Origin: Cavia porcellus
Lineage: Eukaryota; Chordata; Mammalia; Rodentia; Caviidae
DNA: 64,000 nt
Direction: 5' to 3'
Assembly (NCBI RefSeq): GCF_034190915.1
Contig: NW_026947484.1
Location: forward strand, 189,962,982 to 190,026,981
The notes beneath the pieces are model-generated. The model ran no database searches, had not been told where the DNA came from, and saw only the letters and a list, made by a program, of their open reading frames with translations. Position 1 is the stretch's first letter. Every line of letters starts with the position of its first letter. This document shows, in pieces, positions 21,225 through 33,818 of this stretch. The translations under genes were made by a program, and so were the position numbers.

Positions 21225-21440
21225 TTTTATTCATCTTTTATTTTATTCAGATCTTCAATGAGTTGGGCAAGGCCCACTTGCACTGAAGAGATTAATCTAC
21301 TGATTAAAATGCTAATCAATCCAGAAATATAACACACCCAGAAATAATGTTCAACAAATTAACAATATTCTTGTGGCCCTTTAAGTTGAACCATCCAGAA
21401 GGTTGCACTGGACACAACACAAACCAGACCATACCTGGAA
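21225..21440 (-). mobile_element. MLT2-type (ERVL) LTR fragment, reverse
   Basis: 'ttcagatcttcaatgagttgggcaaggcccacttgcactgaagag' and 'ctgattaaaatgctaatcaatccagaaatataacacaccc' are the reverse of the MLT2 LTR body. Confidence 0.75.
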
Positions 21441-22900
21441 GAAGTGGGCTCAGGGCCTCAGCAGGGTGGGCAGGAGTTTCTCAGGGGACAGAACCCTGGG
21501 TGGAATTCTACACAGAGACACAGCACATATAAAGATAGGGAGGTGAGAAGGGGTCTCACTTGCTGCTATGAATGGGTCATTCACATCTGAGTGGGGTAAC
21601 AGACCCAGGGCCAGGTGAATAACGATACCTCAGAGTTTGTATTTTCTAATGAAACCAACAGGAACTCTTTGACGGGATAAGCAGCACAGAGACGTGGCCA
21701 GACTGGAGTTTCAGGGAGTCATCCTGGCATGATTGACAGGCACTAGGAGGCCAAGCAACACAATCCTGAAGGTGCATAAAAGGTAAAGAAAGAATATACA
21801 GGTTTCCCAGAGACCTAGTTAAGACAGAGTTTCTGATTCAGTGGCCTGCAGTGGGCCTAAGGTTCTGCATTTCAATCAGCACCATGGAGGAAGATGCTGT
21901 TGGCCTATGGTCCATACCTGGAGGAATAGCAGAGGAAATGTGTTTGCTGCCAAGGCACAAAGCTGTGACTTTCAGACCGCTCCTTATTCCCGGTCTTCAC
22001 TTGCACAGACTAAAATCATTTTCTCTGGGGCCCTACCTGTTCCATGTGTCTGTCACATATAGAGAAGATCAAGGACACCTGTAGTCTTATGCGGAAATGG
22101 GAGATCATTGGTAGATGGATGGCTGTTCACCAAGTCATGTGCCTGAAGCTGATATATATACACAGCTTCTGGCCCTGTGATAAGCATCAAAGGAACAAAT
22201 TCACCACAGGATGTGTCCAGTCTCTGCTATGTTCAGATCTAAGACAAGAACAGTGAAACACAATGCATCCAGAGTAGGAGCACAACATGAGAACAGGACC
22301 CAACTTCAGGGGACTTGAAAACCAAGGGATTTGAGGCATCAACCTTGAGATGAACAGGCACCATGGGACTTGGTCACCTCCAAGACTTGAAAGACTATCA
22401 TGAAACAAAAGGAGGAGACACGATCTGTAGTATTCAGGAGCTAACCTAAGACTAACCAGTAGAGTGGAACCATAATATGAGGCCTCACTTCTTCGTAAAG
22501 ATCACAGATTGCAACTGTCAGAGCTGCTCAAATAAAGGGTATGCTCCTTTAGCTGTCACTGGAGATGTGTAAGACTATTCTAAACAGTAGATAGTTGAAT
22601 AGGACGACCTGAGTCCTGAGATTTCCTCATCCATGCATCTACTTCAGGAAGTCCTAAGAACTGTACTGAGCCCAGAAACCCCATAATCTGGTTGACTTCA
22701 GAGGCAGCCCAACTGATGATCTTTAAATAAATAAGTGCTGATCATATTTTTACATGGTTTCTGCATTTCCTACTTTTTCCTGGTTGCACAATGCTTCAGA
22801 TAAATCCTATCCTTGGACTAGGGATCAAGAATCATAGCCTGGACCTCTGACACCATTTTGCCCTATGGCCTTGGTAATATTTTCTTCCCTCTCTGGAGTT
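21441..22900. other. Unique sequence with MER5-like scrap
   Basis: A MER5-like piece ('agagtttctgattcagtggcctgcag...gttctgcatttcaatcag') lies at about 21,825-21,882. Nothing else recognised. Confidence 0.45.
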
Positions 22901-22906
22901 TAGCTC

Positions 22907-23326
22907 TGTCAGGTCTCTGAACTAGACCCTGGCCTAGTTCAGCTAGGAGAGAAAAACTCCCCAAGAAGATCTGTTATTCACACCTGCAGGAGCACAGTGT
23001 TCAACAGGAAGCCAGCAGCTGCCCCACACAGCTCAACCTGCAGAGAGCTGATTCTACAAAAAAGCCACAAGGGACATGCTGTGCCTTCCAGCGCCCCTAA
23101 CATCTCTCTATCAGCTACCCTAGACCTCTTACTAGAAGATCCAAAATTTTGTGCCCTCCCAGCAATGTCTCCTTCCCCTAACTCCCCTATAAAACATGCT
23201 CTCACTCCTTTCTCAGGACCAGTGGTCTTTCACCCTTGACCTGGCCATATCTGGTTTGCAATAAAGTCCTCACATGCTGCTTAAACTCTGCCTGTCTCAG
23301 TGGTCTCCACTGTGCCTCTGTTTACA
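22907..23326 (+). mobile_element. Solo LTR, class-I ERV-like
   Basis: It has the layout of a gammaretrovirus-type LTR: a pyrimidine-rich U3, a TATA box (CCTATAAAAC at about 23,186), an AATAAA signal at 23,260-23,265 and a short U5 ending about TTTACA. The 5' edge (TGTCAGGTC) is a guess. No internal viral genes flank it and no clear target duplication was found. Confidence 0.6.
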
Positions 23327-24400
23327 CTAACATTGACATTAAACCTCACACTCTGCCCGACCCATTGCCAAGTATAACAAGTACAATCCATGCAGGATGA
23401 GGACCATTTTAAGGTTTTCTCTTGACTCCTGGATCATAAAACATAGTAGGTTCTCAATTATACGGCTCAGCATAGTCAACGGGACTGTGAAATTGAATTG
23501 AACTGAATCGAATTGAATTAAATTGAATGGACTAAAGTTAAACTGATAAATATCTATGGTACAGAGCAGCAGAATGTTGGTGCTGGATGAAATTTATGAA
23601 CTAGTTAGTCCCAGCTTCTCATTACTTCCCCTTCCCTTCCTACTCTACTCTCATTTTTTGCTGAAAGACCAACCAAGGATTTTTGCTGAAGAATCATTCC
23701 TCAACACTGCCCTGAATCACTTCATCTACGTTACAAAGTTCTAACTTTGTTTCTGAACCAGACCTGTCCCCTAGGCTCCAAACCTACCTGTTCTCTTCCC
23801 ACCAATAGTCTTAAGATGACCCACATGTACATACTGTAAAGTCACTATGCTCCCACACCCTGCCCTAAACCTGCCTTTCCACTGAGCTTGCATCTCGTGC
23901 CTACCATCACTAGCACTCTGAGCTCTTAGTCAGGAGCCCTGGACTTTCCTGACTAGACTTTCTTGACTTCTTAAAAACCCGCACTGACTCTTGAGAACTG
24001 AGAGTAATGAATGACTTTTGAGTTTATTATTTTTACATCAGTAATAAACTCCATTTTGCAAGCTTAGAATAATAATTTGAAAAAGATGCAATGCAGAATC
24101 GATCTGAAAGTGCACCTTTCAGCAAAGCATAGAAATATTTGCTGAAATAGCCGGATTATAAATGTTGTACTCATCACAGTTTTTCCGGAAGCAGCAATCC
24201 CTCCCTACAGGTTGGCCCTGCTGGACGATCCTTTGCACCTAGGAGAGGTAGAATGTACTTGAAGGGCTGAAAAGAAGCCACAGAATGGGCTGAGAGTCAA
24301 GAGCCCTGGGTTCTTCTTTCCTTTCTGGATGATGGAGTCACTCGCTTTGCTGATTGGAATTAGAGCATCAGAATACGGATCCTTGGGCTTCACTAACTCA
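23327..24400. other. Unique sequence with GAATT repeat and L2 end
   Basis: An L2-like 3' end ('aaacatagtaggttctcaatta') at about 23,435 and an imperfect (GAATT)n repeat at about 23,490-23,532. The rest is unrecognised. Confidence 0.45.
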
Positions 24401-24414
24401 GCAGCTGGAACTCT

Positions 24415-24483
24415 GATTTCTAACAGGCTTCCAGAGTGACCCAGATACAGTTGGTTTGTAGGCACCAAACTGAGAATCACCCA
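24415..24483 (+). mobile_element. MER5-like hAT fragment
   Basis: 'tgatttctaacaggcttccagagtgacccagatac...aaactgagaatcaccc' follows the MER5 3' end. Confidence 0.5.
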
Positions 24484-24489
24484 ATGAGA

Positions 24490-26430
24490 CCATCCTAAGG
24501 GGTCTTTTTAGGAAGCTGAGACAGTTACCTCCTGTGCTGTACTCATAATGGGAATTAGCTCTTAAGTGTGACAGGAACTGCTGCAAACCACAATGGGTGT
24601 GATGCCCCAACACAACTTCTGGAGGGTGGGGCCAGCTGTTCTCAGGATCAGGTTAAAAAATTGACCAGCAAGACAGCTGTCTAGGGTAGAAATTTATCAA
24701 GGATATAAAATATTCCTGGAAATGTAATACAAGGTATTCTCTCAGAATGTGCCTTAAAGATAGAGCCGCATATCTGCAAAGAATGTTCTAATAATTTTCT
24801 TGGTCTGTGAACTAGGTGTCAAACTGCCTTCCAAGTCAGGGCTCCTGCTAGGAAGCAACAAACACTAACTCTACCTGGTAACAGGGAAGTGAGCACCGCA
24901 CAGCAGAGTTAGGACAAAGCAGAACGGAGATGAGAAAATGCCAGGAGCCAGCATTGGAGCCAAAAGCTGCCCCAGAGTAGGGGATGAACAAACCTCACTA
25001 CTGACCCCAAATCCTGCTAGCTAGAGCTGGCACTGGGCACAGGGTGCTATCACCTGCCGCTCTGCCACTGCCATCTTGTAGGCTGCACGAGGTTGGAGCC
25101 TTCCCTGCCTTTTTTGTCAGTGAAGCAGTGATCTGAGTGTCCACGGCCCAGCTGCATGAGAGGCCTAGAAAGTGAGGGTCAGGCTTTTCTGCTTCTTCAG
25201 TGGGAGTCAGGCCCTGCCTTCAGCTCAAACACAGGCAGGGTGTTCAAATGCCAGAGTGCCACCGAAGCACAAATTTCCACTCCGCAAAGGGCTACTTGTC
25301 TGTAGGGCTCTGGTCTCACAAAGCAGAATAATCAAGTTAGAATAACCAAGTCTGGAACCAGAATTAAGTATCTCAAGACAACAGGAAAAAGATGAGGGTT
25401 GCCATTAGTGACTCCTTTTCTTTAGATGAAGGCCCAGTCTTTCATGTTGAAACTGAGTTAAACTACTTACCTGCCCCTAACCCTAAACTCCTCCTTTGTG
25501 TTCCTTAGAGCCTGGTCTCTCCCTGACGTACTGGGTCACACCGAGCAACGAGTCAAAACCTGATATCCAGAGACACTCGACATCTGGTCCATGGGACGCA
25601 TTATGACCATGGCTTCTTGATGCTTTCTGTTATGTGGCTTGAAAATGGTATCACTTGCATTCTGGACCCTGACAGTTGTGCCGGTGTGGCCTGTAAGATT
25701 AGGAATGCTTCAGCACAGAGCACATGGAGAGGACACAGAGAGAGACACTTGTACATCCATCTGCCTACCCACATGAGGGTCCTTCCAGACTGGGGAGGGC
25801 ACAGCTGTGTGGCCCTCCTCTCTCCCTCCCTTATTGATTTTCACTCGTCCAAGGCCAATCATTTTGTAGAAATTACCAAGGGTCAGAGAGGTCACTCTGT
25901 CTGGCTAGACCCAGACATTGTAGGGGTCCAGGAAAACAGGCTATATCCCTTTTCCAAGATATGTCAAGACCAGGTTGGATTCAAAACGGTCTGTATTGTC
26001 TATTTTTGCTAACGACAGTAACATTTCTGCGACTCACAAGGAGCATTTATTCCTGGCTCACACCCCTGTCTTCTCTGGCCAGCCTTGGCTCTCTCCACAC
26101 TATCTCCATTGCAAGAGCCAGACTGGGAGCAGCACCTTATTTTGGTTCCTTAGTAGAAAAGAGAGCAGTATTGGGATGTGTGATTGGCTGTAAAATGTCT
26201 GCTCACAGCTGGTACACAGTGTTTTCCCTTACAGTAAGTCATGTGACCACACCTGGGATGACTGGAGCAGGGGAATTACAATCCTCTCTCAAGGAGGGGA
26301 GGAAATAATAGGAAACAACATCATCACACAGCCACCAGTGAGAACCCAACAAAGCTCTCTCCCCCATCTCCTCTCTTCTGCTTCCCTGACCCTCTGTCCT
26401 TCAGGTGACCCCCAGCTCTCCCACCTTCTG
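24490..26430. other. Unique sequence, nothing recognised
   Basis: About 1.9 kb without a recognised repeat. Frames at 25,617-26,308 (+) overlap each other in different frames and have no family match. Confidence 0.4.
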
Positions 26431-26439
26431 TACTTCTCC

Positions 26440-26810
26440 TAAGGTTTGGCCCTACGGATCTCATCCTATTTTACAGATGCAGAAACTGAGGCTCACAGAG
26501 GAGACCTCAGCCACAAAACTCTTTCCTAATGCTCTTTCCTGGACTAGTGCCTTTCTTCTTTGCCTTCCTGAGACCCTAAAAAATAACTGCTCTTTGAGGA
26601 GCCCCTAGAACATACTTGTTAGTAGCTCATGTGCTTCTCACTGACAGTCTCCCAACCACTCTGCAAGGTCAGTAGCATTGCTGAAATCCACTTCCCAGAT
26701 GAGAAAACAGATTTGCAGGGCGAATGATTTACCCAGGGTCACACCCAAGGGAGGTAGCAAACCGGACTGGAACCCAGGTTTGCCTGACTCCAGAGCTGAT
26801 GCCCCAAAAC
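26440..26810 (+). mobile_element. Two MIR fragments
   Basis: 'ttttacagatgcagaaactgaggctcacagagg' (about 26,470-26,502), and a fuller copy at about 26,645-26,800 with 'cccagatgagaaaacagatttgcagg', 'ttacccagggtcacaccc' and 'ctggaacccaggtttgcctgactcc'. Confidence 0.7.
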
Positions 26811-26814
26811 CTCT

Positions 26815-27925
26815 ATCTTGGTTCAAACTCATCCTCCAAAGCTCTGCCATGTCCACAGCCACCAATGGTGTCATTTTGGCAGCACAGGGATATCTGGGAT
26901 ATCACAATAGCAAGACTGTTTCCTCCACGTCAGCTCCGACTAATCTGTAATTCAGACCCACGAAGCCAGCTCTTCAGCTCCCACTGCCAGCCGCAGAAAT
27001 GAGGATAAATGTGGCTGTCAACGGCTTCCTGCCTCTTTGTTTTTTTAATTTACTTAGAGTTGGGCAGCAGAGATGGCAGGAGAAGAAGCAGATGGCTCAG
27101 TGTGACAGATGGGATCCTATCCAGTGACATGGGACAAGGTGAGGAGAAGGTGTGAGCAAGAGAAAGCACAGGCTCTGGGTGTGAGTTCCCAGCATGAGCT
27201 TGTGGCCAGGACAGTGGCGCACGGCCAGCTTGTCCAGCTCTAGGGTACTGTGCTCCTCACCTTCACCTGCTAGCGGGGACTCTGGGGCTGGAAGGGAGAC
27301 TATGGTGGCCCAGGGTCAGCCAGGCAGTGGTTCATGTGGCGGAACAAAAAACCAAGGACAGGATTTGGAGAGGGCGGCTTCCATCCTACTCTGCCCAACT
27401 GAGAAGGAGAATAGGAGAGAGGTAGGTAAGATCTTCTCTGTGGACCTGCACTCAGAATGAGAGTTGGAGCTCTCAGGGGAAAGCCAGAGGGAAGGAGAAG
27501 AAACGGGCAGGGACAGGGGATCACAATCCAGAGTCTGTAATGACAAAGGGCAAATTTTCCTTTGTTTGAGGAGGTCTGTTTTATGTGAAAACTGTAAGAA
27601 GGGCTACGTGTTATATCTCATTAATGTGTGGGGAAGAAGTAATCCCAGAGAGATGAGAAGTTGATCCGGGATTGGAACTAACTCACAGCCAAAGGCAACC
27701 ATGGGGAAAGGCCTTTGGGATTTAGAGAACTCTTGGGGAGCACTGGCTCTCCTCAGAAGGGAGACAGGGATTAGAGTCAATCTTATGATTAAAGAATGCA
27801 TTCGAGAGACAAGATCATGAAAGACATTTTGTAGCTGAGAGAGAAACGTGGAAGTGGGGAAGCTGCATTCTCCATGAGCAACCTGCTCAAGATGGGGAGG
27901 GGAAGGCCCAGCAGATGACAGCCTT
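26815..27925. other. Unique sequence
   Basis: Nothing recognised. Confidence 0.4.
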
Positions 27926-27934
27926 CCTGCCCAC

Positions 27935-28098
27935 AGCCTCGTGCTAGCTTTGCCGTAACTGTGGAGTGAAGAGAGTGTTTCATTCCCCTTACATAGGAGG
28001 AACGAGATGATAAAGAGATTTGCCTAAGCACACTCGGGGTATGAGAGGAGGACGCAGCATTTGAACCCAGCTCTTCCCAATCCTAAAATTCAGCTGCT
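27935..28098 (+). mobile_element. MIR fragment
   Basis: 'ccccttacataggaggaacgagatgataaagagatttgcctaagcacactcgg...gcatttgaacccagctcttcc' follows MIR. Confidence 0.6.
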
Positions 28099-28099
28099 C

Positions 28100-29640
28100 C
28101 TTTTCCCATGAAGCCGGTTATACTTGACTACACAGGGTTGGAAGGCAGGGCAAGCACCTTGTCCTTACTGACTGGTTTTTGTCACCTGCCCCTGTGGGAG
28201 TCACATGGTACACTTGCCATTTTCAGAGTCCACAGTGGCTCCTGGAGGCCAAATGAGCCCTGTAAACCGGAAGCAGCTGAGATCTCATGTATGCCCCAGT
28301 CTGTGGGAGGACAGCAAGCCAACCCTGATGTGCCCAGGCTCCTTACAGAGAAGGAACCAGGAGCAGCTGTCTTGAGAGGAAAGGGGGGAGCGGGCAGACA
28401 GGGATTCCCTGGAACTACAAGGGTTTCTGGAGGAATAGCAAGTTCCCCAAGTACTTACTGAGGTCTAAGTCCAGGCTGTAAATCAGACCAGGGGAGTTTA
28501 GGGATGAACAGGAGCCTTGATCTCCAGGCACCTGTCACCAGATAGGAATTACAAATCCACCCAATGGAGAGACTTTAAGGAAGGGACCCCTTCCAAGGAT
28601 GAAGCAAGATCCACTCCCAGACACTAACTACAGTGGGAAACATTGCCACCTCAAGTCTAAAGAGACAAAGGAAAGCCACGGTGTCATATGACCCAGAGAG
28701 AGCTGAAGCTACAGGGGAGGGAGAGGCAGCTGGGCAGGAATACTCTGACTTCTCCTTCCTTTTGCCCTCTGATCTCCCTTGCTCCCTGCAACAGCCTAAA
28801 ACTTGACATCCCATGGTAAGAGTCTGGATGTGACACTGATTCAGGTCAGCCCCAGAAGCACAGGGCAGAGCAGAGAAAGTCGGAAGACAGCTCTGGAACG
28901 GATCACAGCTGCAGAAGAACAAGCCAACCACACTGGGCAACTGTCAGATTTTCCCAACAAATCCCTCCAGATTAGAGCTTGACAAATCCACCGTTAATTT
29001 GAAGGCAGAGTCTAGAATGATCATTCCACAGGTAGGGACAGACAGACCCCTCCACTGCTTCCATCTTTCAGGCAGTTGTTTTTCGCATTGACCTTGAGCC
29101 TATCCGGTCCACTTTGCTCTGATCACAAACAGGAAGATGGTGCTGGAGGCAGGAGACACATTATATTCTTATCCCTTCCAGCCCCAGGGTAGTGGGCGGC
29201 TAGCCCCAGACAGTCTGCCCTGACAATAAACCCTCCTTTGCAGACTGGGACATGCAATGCTTCCGGAGGACTCAAAATACTTACAATACACAGTTAACAC
29301 AAAGACCACCGTTGTAGATTTTCACTGTACTCTGAAAGCTACTCACATATTCAACTAAACGTGGATCTTTCCCCTCCCTCTGATCTTTTCTCCTCTGCCC
29401 TTGGCCCTGCCCTGACCTGAGATAAGACACTAGAATTCACAACCATTCTTGGAGAAACTAATCTGAATCCTCACAGTCACTGGAGAAGCACAGATGATCG
29501 GCAAAGCAGGGCGCTGAGCTAAGGGGGAGCGGAGTGCACTGGCCCATGTGGCAGAGATTTGTTGAACTTCAGTGGATTAGCAAAACCACATCATTAACAT
29601 CAGCCAGAGCCTGTCTGTCCCCAGCCCCAGCTCAGCAAAT
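28100..29640. other. Unique sequence
   Basis: Nothing recognised. Confidence 0.4.
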
Positions 29641-30200
29641 CCAGTGTTATGATAGTTCAGATATTCTATGGTTTGTGTTTCTTATTCTCCTGTTCAATAA
29701 TGACAACTTACCACCTCTCCTCCAAATCCCTCAGATTCTTTACATTCTTCAAGGTCTATCTTAAGAGGCACCATCACTGTTCATTCATTTATTCAACAAA
29801 CACTTTTGAAACCTGCTTTATGCCAAGCACTGGAGCTGCCATGGTAATCAAGACAGACTTAAACCCCAGTCCTTGGGGGTCTCTTTGTCAAGCAGCCTGT
29901 TCCGTGTTTACTTCTACACACTCCTCTCTGGTGACTCTCTCACGTTTGACCTTCAGTGACCATTCCATCAGTCTGTGTCTGATCTTCTCCACCAGAACCC
30001 AGCTCCTAAAAGACTGACCCTGCACCTTTCCAAAGTGGCCCAGCGCAGCAGGCGCCAGACAAGCATTAGATAGGAGCCATCTTTCAAATAGGCCAACCCA
30101 TCGCTTAACATCAGCCTCTTCTTCTGTATAATGGGAAACATCTCTGGGTTTTCTGAGTCAACTTTTATGAGTTGATGGATGTGAAAGCACTTTGCAGATT
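29640..30200 (+). mobile_element. L2/MIR-like fragments
   Basis: 'attcatttattcaacaaacactttt...ctttatgccaagcactggagctgc' (about 29,785-29,840) is the conserved ancient-SINE/LINE tail motif. MIR-like 'tcttctgtataatgggaaacatc...gtgaaagcactttgcag' lies at about 30,120-30,198. Confidence 0.5.
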
Positions 30201-30369
30201 ACATGGCTCTGAGCTCCAGAAAGGAACAAGCCTTTGTTCACCCCCACAACCATGAAGCAGTTAATTTAAAAGGTGCTCAGTCCGGCGCTTCTCCAGAGCA
30301 AGGGTTAGGAAGAGAATCTCAGGACCTGAGAGACAAAGCCACTGCTAAGACTCCCCTCACTCCACACCC

Positions 30370-31110
30370 CTCCCCGCAGTGAAAAGGGGAGTCAATTACG
30401 GGGGCTCATTTGCAATCATTACTGTTGTTGTCTGGAGTTTTCCTGCTGATTGCTCTAGTTAAGAAGCCCCTAATCAGTGGAAGAGGCACTGGGGCTCAGG
30501 GCTCAAGAGCTTCTTTTATCCATGAACCCCATTCAGTCCCACCTGCCCAGAAGCTGGGGGGAAGGGGTGTTGAGAATGGGGTGCCCACTGCAGATCGGTC
30601 TCTAGAAGCTTGATGGAGCCGAAAAGATTATTCCGGGCTGACCTGTGATGGACAAGTGGGAGAGGTAATCCCATTACGGGAAGGGACCCCTGGAAATTTT
30701 CATTAAGCTGATGCATACTGTCCATATTTCATCTTCACCCAGTTGGGCTTTCTCACTCTTTTGACAGGAAAACAGACAGGTGGGGCCGTTTTGATTTGGG
30801 CTGCCTGGTTCCTTCCCCAGGGAAGCTGCTTCCTCCGGCTTGCATGATAATTGAATTTCATGGATGGAATCTTCCACATATTTCTCAATTAGGGATGTGT
30901 ATAGGCAGTGAGATTTTTCAGGTGTTGATCTATGATTGTCACTCTCTTTTTACCTTTAAATTAATCTCCTTAATTTCTGCGGCTCTAAATCCGGCTTTGC
31001 TAAATAGCATTATTTTGACTTAAATGGTCTAATCTGTTTGTCGTAAACTGGGTACAGCTGAAAATCATGTATGCAGGAGCCGTCCTCATTAATCACAGCT
31101 GACAAGAAGT
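30370..31110. promoter_or_regulatory. Candidate conserved non-coding element
   Basis: A repeat-free block with clustered TAAT/ATTA and other factor-like cores: 'gagtcaattacgggggctcatttgcaatcatt', 'gcatgataattgaatttcatgg', 'taaattaatctccttaatttctgcggctc', 'ctcattaatcacagctgacaag'. Regulatory role is inferred from texture alone. Confidence 0.35.
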
Positions 31111-31179
31111 CAGAAATCAAGAAGCAAAATTGTCTCTGAAGGTAAAGTAGGGGAGAAAGTGGGGAAAGCAGGCAACCAG

Positions 31180-31310
31180 GTATGAAGACCTGGCTAGGCT
31201 GATCTCAGCTCTGCAGGCAGGTGACCCTGGGGGAGCCTCTGCTCTCTATGGACTTCAATTTCTATCTCTGTTTAAAAATAAATTCTCTACCTCTGTTTAA
31301 AAATAAATAA
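31180..31310 (+). mobile_element. MIR-like fragment with tandem duplication
   Basis: 'ggcaggtgaccctgggggagcctctgctctctatggac' is MIR-like. At 31,261-31,308 a roughly 25 bp unit containing CTCTGTTTAAAAATAAAT is repeated twice. Confidence 0.45.
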
Positions 31311-31779
31311 GGATGGACACAGAGAGGGTGGTCGGGGTTAGATCACTTGAGTCTGAGCTGATACATGGCCTCCAGAAAAAATGCCACCCATATGACATTT
31401 TAGGATTGAAATGCACAGCTGTGGCTCTTACACATGCCAAGAGGACCCAAGTCACAAGATCACAGCATCTTCCAAAGTGTGGGAGGAAAGATGGTTCAGG
31501 AGGCAAGGATTGCAGAACTCTCAGTGACATGGCAACACCACGGTTCCTTTCAAGTCTTCTTCTCCACAAGCAGCTCAGGAGAGGAGGAGATCCCAAAGCA
31601 CATTAACAACTCCCAAAAGGCTCAGCTACCAGGGTGACCGGAGCTGCCCTGGGCTCAGATCCTTTGTCAAGCAGCAGACCCGACCAGGTCCAGCTCCAGT
31701 TTGGCGGCAGCGTGTGTGGCTTCTTTGTTTTTGTCCATTTTGTTTCAAGATAGAATTATTAAGGAGCTGATTTTATTAT

Positions 31780-31972
31780 TTATTTAGTTAATTATTTTGT
31801 GACCCTGGGGACTGAACCTGGACCTTCACACTAAAATCTTTCTTTCTTTTTTTTTTGACACAGGGTTTTGCTAAATTCCTAAATTGCCCAAGCTGGGCTC
31901 CAACTTTCTATCCTCCTCATTCAGTCTCCCAGAGATCTGGGATTATGGGAGGCCACCATGCCCAGTTTAAGG
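31780..31972 (-). mobile_element. B4-type composite SINE
   Basis: A reverse ID-like remnant ('ctggggactgaacctggac') followed by a reverse B1-like part ('gacacagggttttgctaaattcc...ccaagctgggctccaac...gatctgggattatggg'). Confidence 0.7.
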
Positions 31973-31973
31973 A

Positions 31974-32165
31974 GCTGGGTTGGTTACTTTTCTCTGGTTA
32001 CTGGAACAAACTATCCGACACCCAAAGTAAAGGAAGGAAAGGTGTATTTAGCTCACTGTTTGTGGAGGTTTCAGTTCATAATCAGCTGGCTCCAAGCAGG
32101 CGGGGGGGGGGGGGCACTAGGACAATGCTTCAAGGCAGCAGCCAACAAAAACAGCCAGAGCAAGG
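31974..32165 (-). mobile_element. MaLR-type LTR fragment
   Basis: Same family as 62-230: 'ggtgtatttagctcactg', 'tggaggtttcagttcataatcagctggctcc' and 'cttcaaggcagcagcc'. A run of 13 G at 32,102-32,114 interrupts it. Confidence 0.55.
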
Positions 32166-32465
32166 GTTTTAGCTCAGTAGGAAGATGTTGGGTTCAATCC
32201 CTAGTACCACAAAACAAACAAATGTTATGAATGCAGATTAAATCCAGCAATAGATTAAAAGAGTAATAGGCCATGATTGATTGTGGTTTTTACTAGAAAT
32301 GCAGAATATAGGGTTAGTTTGGTATTCAAAAATCATGCAGTTTAAGTCATTAGGTTAACCAACTTAAAAAAAATAAAAATAAGAAACAGGGTGAAGGTGC
32401 AGCTCAATCATGGGGTGCTTGCCGAGCATATGCTAGGCTCTGGAGACAATTCCCAGCACTCAGAT
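32160..32465 (+). mobile_element. Two degraded ID-type SINEs
   Basis: 'gggttttagctcagtaggaagatgttgggttcaatccctagtacc' (about 32,163-32,212) and 'gtgaaggtgcagctcaatcatggggtgcttgccgagcatatgctagg...caattcccagcac' (about 32,390-32,459). Confidence 0.65.
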
Positions 32466-32750
32466 TACCTCAATAGATACAGAAAAATTATTTGACAAAA
32501 TCCAGCATTTGATCCTGACAAAAGCTGTGTAAACCACAAGGAGAGGATCTTCTTCAACCTGCTTAGAGATGTCCGCAAAATCTCTACAGCTCACATCATA
32601 CTTTAAAAAAGACATTCTGAATGGTTTTCCATTAAGATCAGGACCAATACAGGGGCAGCTGTTCATGCCACTTGTACTCAGAGTGGATCTGGGGGCCCTG
32701 GGCAGTGCAGTCAGACAAGGAGTCCAAGTTCTGGGAAGGCCCAGAGGAGG

Positions 32751-32789
<39 letters not shown>

Positions 32790-33460
32790 AGGTGTAGCAG
32801 AGGGGAGTGCTCAGGCCAGGGAGCTCCAGCCTACTGCACACTTGCTTTCAGAGGTGCAAAGCCATCTGAGAAGGGAGGAAAATGGTGTGTGTATGGAGCC
32901 TGGGGAGAGCGTGAGATAGCTCTTGCGGGGGGGGGGGGGGGGGAGGGGTTGCATCTATGCACTTGTGTCTGTGCAGAAGTTATTAAAGACTGTGACAGAC
33001 AGTGCTGAGCAGAGACCAGAATCTGCATGGGGGCCAGTGTTCAAGACCAGGTAAGAGATGGGGATTCCGTTACCTGTAGCATAGTCACTGAGAGAGGGGT
33101 TAAAGGAAGGGAGGGGCAGTGCAACTTCAGCAGTGAAGCCATGGGGTCACCCACTTTCCTCTGTTCACCTGAGACAGTCCTCAAAACCAAATATCTCCAT
33201 CCTGGAGAACTCTTCAGGCCAGACCAATCAGGATGGCTGGCCACCATGTTGAGCATGTTCATATAAACACTGGGGACCAAGGGGTCTGAGAGTGCTGACC
33301 AGCACTGACCACTCAGGAAACAGCAGTTGGTGGCCAAGAGAGAAGCTAAGGGGTTAGAAGTATTTTCCTTGGTGCCCCTGAGACTCTTCTGGAGACTGAA
33401 GACTTAGTTTTTGCCATAACCACATAGTTTCTGCATCAACCTAGTATACTTTAAAATCAG
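32466..33460. other. Unique sequence with (TG)n and poly-G
   Basis: (TG)n at about 32,754-32,788, and a 17-base G-run at 32,927-32,943 followed by AGGGG. No gene recognised; frames here are repeat-driven. Confidence 0.6.
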
Positions 33461-33464
33461 CTCC

Positions 33465-33620
33465 TGTTATGGTGATTCATTGTGTCAACTTAAGGAGTTT
33501 AGAAGTTTAACTAAGAGACTCAGCAGGGAGCCAGGGTCCTTACTTTATAAATATCCTCAGCCTGTGCAAGAGGATATTTGCACAGAGGTGGTGTGAGTGC
33601 TATACCCACTCTGGGTTGAG
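33465..33620 (+). mobile_element. MLT2-like LTR fragment
   Basis: 'ctgttatggtgattcattgtgtcaactt' matches the start of MLT2-type LTRs. The remainder is diverged. Confidence 0.5.
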
Positions 33621-33679
33621 GGGTGGGGTAACCTGTGTACAATACAAGGGAGGAAAAGAGGCTTGCCCTTCCCCTCCTT

Positions 33680-33818
33680 GTTTGTTTGTCTGAGACAAGG
33701 TCTTGCTAAGTCCCTACTTTGTCTAGGTTGGGTTCAAAATTGTAATCTTCCTGCATCATCTTCCCAGAGTGCTGGGATTATGAGCATGTACCATCACACC
33801 CTGCTATATTTCTAAAAT
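33680..33818 (-). mobile_element. B1/Alu-like SINE
   Basis: 'gtctgagacaaggtcttgctaag...ctaggttgggttcaaaattg...cccagagtgctgggattatgagcatgtacc' in reverse orientation. Confidence 0.8.
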
